Positions 6,265-7,460 of a stretch of 7,460 nucleotides of DNA are shown here, one piece after another. The stretch is from the NCBI GenBank assembly GCA_017958935.1, contig JAGDBR010000033.1:1-7460 (forward strand), in the 5' to 3' direction. Each line of letters opens with the position of its first letter. Within the stretch, counting starts at the first letter, position 1. This stretch comes from Lachnospiraceae bacterium. GTDB taxonomy: Bacteria; Bacillota_A; Clostridia; Lachnospirales; Lachnospiraceae. A program made the position numbers and the translations under genes. The notes under the pieces are model-generated. The model did not search any database. It saw nothing but the letters and a program-made list of their open reading frames with translations, and was not told the origin of the DNA.

Positions 6265-7460
6265 CGGATTTGAACGGTTCGACATGCAAAAAGAACCGAA
6301 AAAGTGCAATCCGTTCCTGAAGCCGGTCATATTCGCCGGCAGTCTGCCGGCAGTCTTGAGCCACAGGACGAAGATCCGGAAGCACGGCATGAAGGGCGTC
6401 AAGCCGCCGTATATCCTGCTCGGGAACCACAACGCGTTCTTCGACATGAACGTTTCGGCGATCGCGACTTTTCCGCATTTTGCGAACTATATCGTTGCGA
6501 TCGACGGCTACATCGGGCGCGAAGGACTTCTGCGGAGCATCGGCTGCATCTGCAAGCGGAAATTCACGGACGACCTGATGGTGATCCGTCATATCGGGAC
6601 GGTCCTGAAACAGGGCGGCATCGTCGGTCTGTATCCGGAAGCGCGGTACTCCCTCTGCGGGACGACGGCCGTCCTGCCCGAATCGCTCGGCAAGCTCTGC
6701 AAGATGATGGGCGTCCCGGTCGTCACGCTGATGACGAAGGGGCATCATGTCACCCACCCGTTCTGGAATACCCGGCACGACCGGCACGCAAAACCGACGG
6801 AAGCCGACATGCGGGTGCTTTTCACGCCGGAAGACCTGAAGGCGCTGACGCCGGACGAGGTCAATGACCGGATCGTCGAAGCGTTTCAATATGACGATTT
6901 CCGCTGGCAGCTTGAGAACAGGATCCCCGTCCGGTGCAAGGACCGCGCGGAGGGCCTTGAAAAAGTACTCTATCAATGCCCGCACTGCAACACGGAGTTC
7001 CGGATGGAAGCGAAGGGGACCGTATTGCGCTGCACGCACTGTAATAAATCCTGGACGATGACCGAATACGGCGCGCTGGAGGCCAATGAAGGCGAGACGG
7101 AGTTTGCGCACATTCCGGACTGGTACGAATGGGAACGGGAGAACGTCCGCAGGGAAGTCGAAGCCGGCACCTACTCCAGCGGCGTGCTGCCGGTGCACGT
7201 GGACACCCTGCCCAACGCGAAGAAGTACATCCGCCTGGGCAACGGGACCATGGTCCACGACATGAACGGATTCACGGTGCGGGGCACCGACGTGGACGGG
7301 GATCCCTTCGAGATGGTGAAGCCGGTCCCCAGCCTCTACTCCTGCCACATCGAGTACGAGTATCTGGGCAAATACGGGGACTGCGTGGACCTGAACACGC
7401 TGGAGGACACCTGGTACGTCTACCCCGAGAGCGGAGACTTCTCCATCACCAAGATGGCCC
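6257..7460 (+). CDS. 1-acyl-glycerol-3-phosphate acyltransferase-like (PlsC/LPLAT) protein with internal zinc ribbon, 3' end missing
   Basis: The frame is open for 401 codons to the window edge. I choose GTG 6257 as start, giving an 8-bp overlap with the RT stop and GGGGAAG (6244-6250) 6 bases upstream; ATG 6284 has no ribosome site. The N-terminal domain has the LPLAT signature NHNAFFD (residues 57-63; catalytic His58 and Asp63) and a YPEARYS motif (126-132) equivalent to the EGTR-type substrate motif, so it likely acylates a lysophospholipid or similar at the membrane. No clear transmembrane segment is seen. Residues 241-262 form a zinc ribbon (CPHC, 14 residues, CTHC). A C-terminal domain follows, including MVHDMNGF, SCHIEYEYLGKYGDCVDLNTL and WYVYP. 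Codon choice switches abruptly after about base 7165. Translational coupling to the RT suggests shared expression; a functional link is inferred. Confidence 0.87.
   Translation, partial: MNDGFERFDMQKEPKKCNPFLKPVIFAGSLPAVLSHRTKIRKHGMKGVKPPYILLGNHNAFFDMNVSAIATFPHFANYIVAIDGYIGREGLLRSIGCICKRKFTDDLMVIRHIGTVLKQGGIVGLYPEARYSLCGTTAVLPESLGKLCKMMGVPVVTLMTKGHHVTHPFWNTRHDRHAKPTEADMRVLFTPEDLKALTPDEVNDRIVEAFQYDDFRWQLENRIPVRCKDRAEGLEKVLYQCPHCNTEFRMEAKGTVLRCTHCNKSWTMTEYGALEANEGETEFAHIPDWYEWERENVRREVEAGTYSSGVLPVHVDTLPNAKKYIRLGNGTMVHDMNGFTVRGTDVDGDPFEMVKPVPSLYSCHIEYEYLGKYGDCVDLNTLEDTWYVYPESGDFSITKMA

Overview
The window looks like chromosomal DNA from a fairly GC-rich Bacillota (Clostridia). A Lachnospiraceae-type gut or rumen anaerobe is the best guess, made from protein style and not from a marker gene. 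The evidence is the strong AGGAGG-like ribosome sites, the M3 oligoendopeptidase and PepV-type M20 dipeptidase, a clostridial-looking MATE transporter, and a consistent codon habit (Thr ACG, Pro CCG, Val GTC, Ala GCG/GCC).

Layout. (1) Bases 1-375 hold the 3' end of an oligoendopeptidase F gene. It converges on a MATE efflux gene (449-1801, minus), with a shared bidirectional terminator around 399-422. (2) A 169-bp divergent promoter region (1802-1970) separates the MATE gene from a plus-strand pair: an M20 metallodipeptidase (1971-3329) and a short-chain dehydrogenase/reductase with altered cofactor motifs (3366-4091). (3) A consensus-like promoter starts inside the SDR stop codon and drives an unrecognised 194-residue protein (4188-4772). 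This protein has an amphipathic N terminus, an Ala/Gln-rich coiled coil and a C-terminal domain that resembles a degenerate nuclease fold. (4) Bases 4773-5007 contain no convincing protein gene but are highly structured. A perfect 15-bp inverted repeat (4797-4811 / 4925-4939) encloses several hairpins, and an intrinsic terminator (4954-4987) follows. (5) A stand-alone reverse transcriptase (5008-6264, YSDD active site) comes next. Its stop overlaps by 8 bp a GTG-started phospholipid acyltransferase gene that carries an internal zinc ribbon (6257 to beyond the window).

The candidate system is region 3-5: a structured RNA with a terminated leader, then a reverse transcriptase translationally coupled to an acyltransferase, possibly with the 194-residue protein upstream. 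The layout resembles retrons and other RNA-templated bacterial RTs, in which a non-coding RNA sits just before the RT. However, the RT lacks the retron signatures, and nothing here looks like a group II intron or a diversity-generating retroelement. The RNA could be a template or partner of the RT, or a cis-acting attenuator that controls it. The sequence alone does not decide between these.

The last ~290 bases change codon preference sharply within the acyltransferase frame. This suggests either a mosaic gene or an assembly join.
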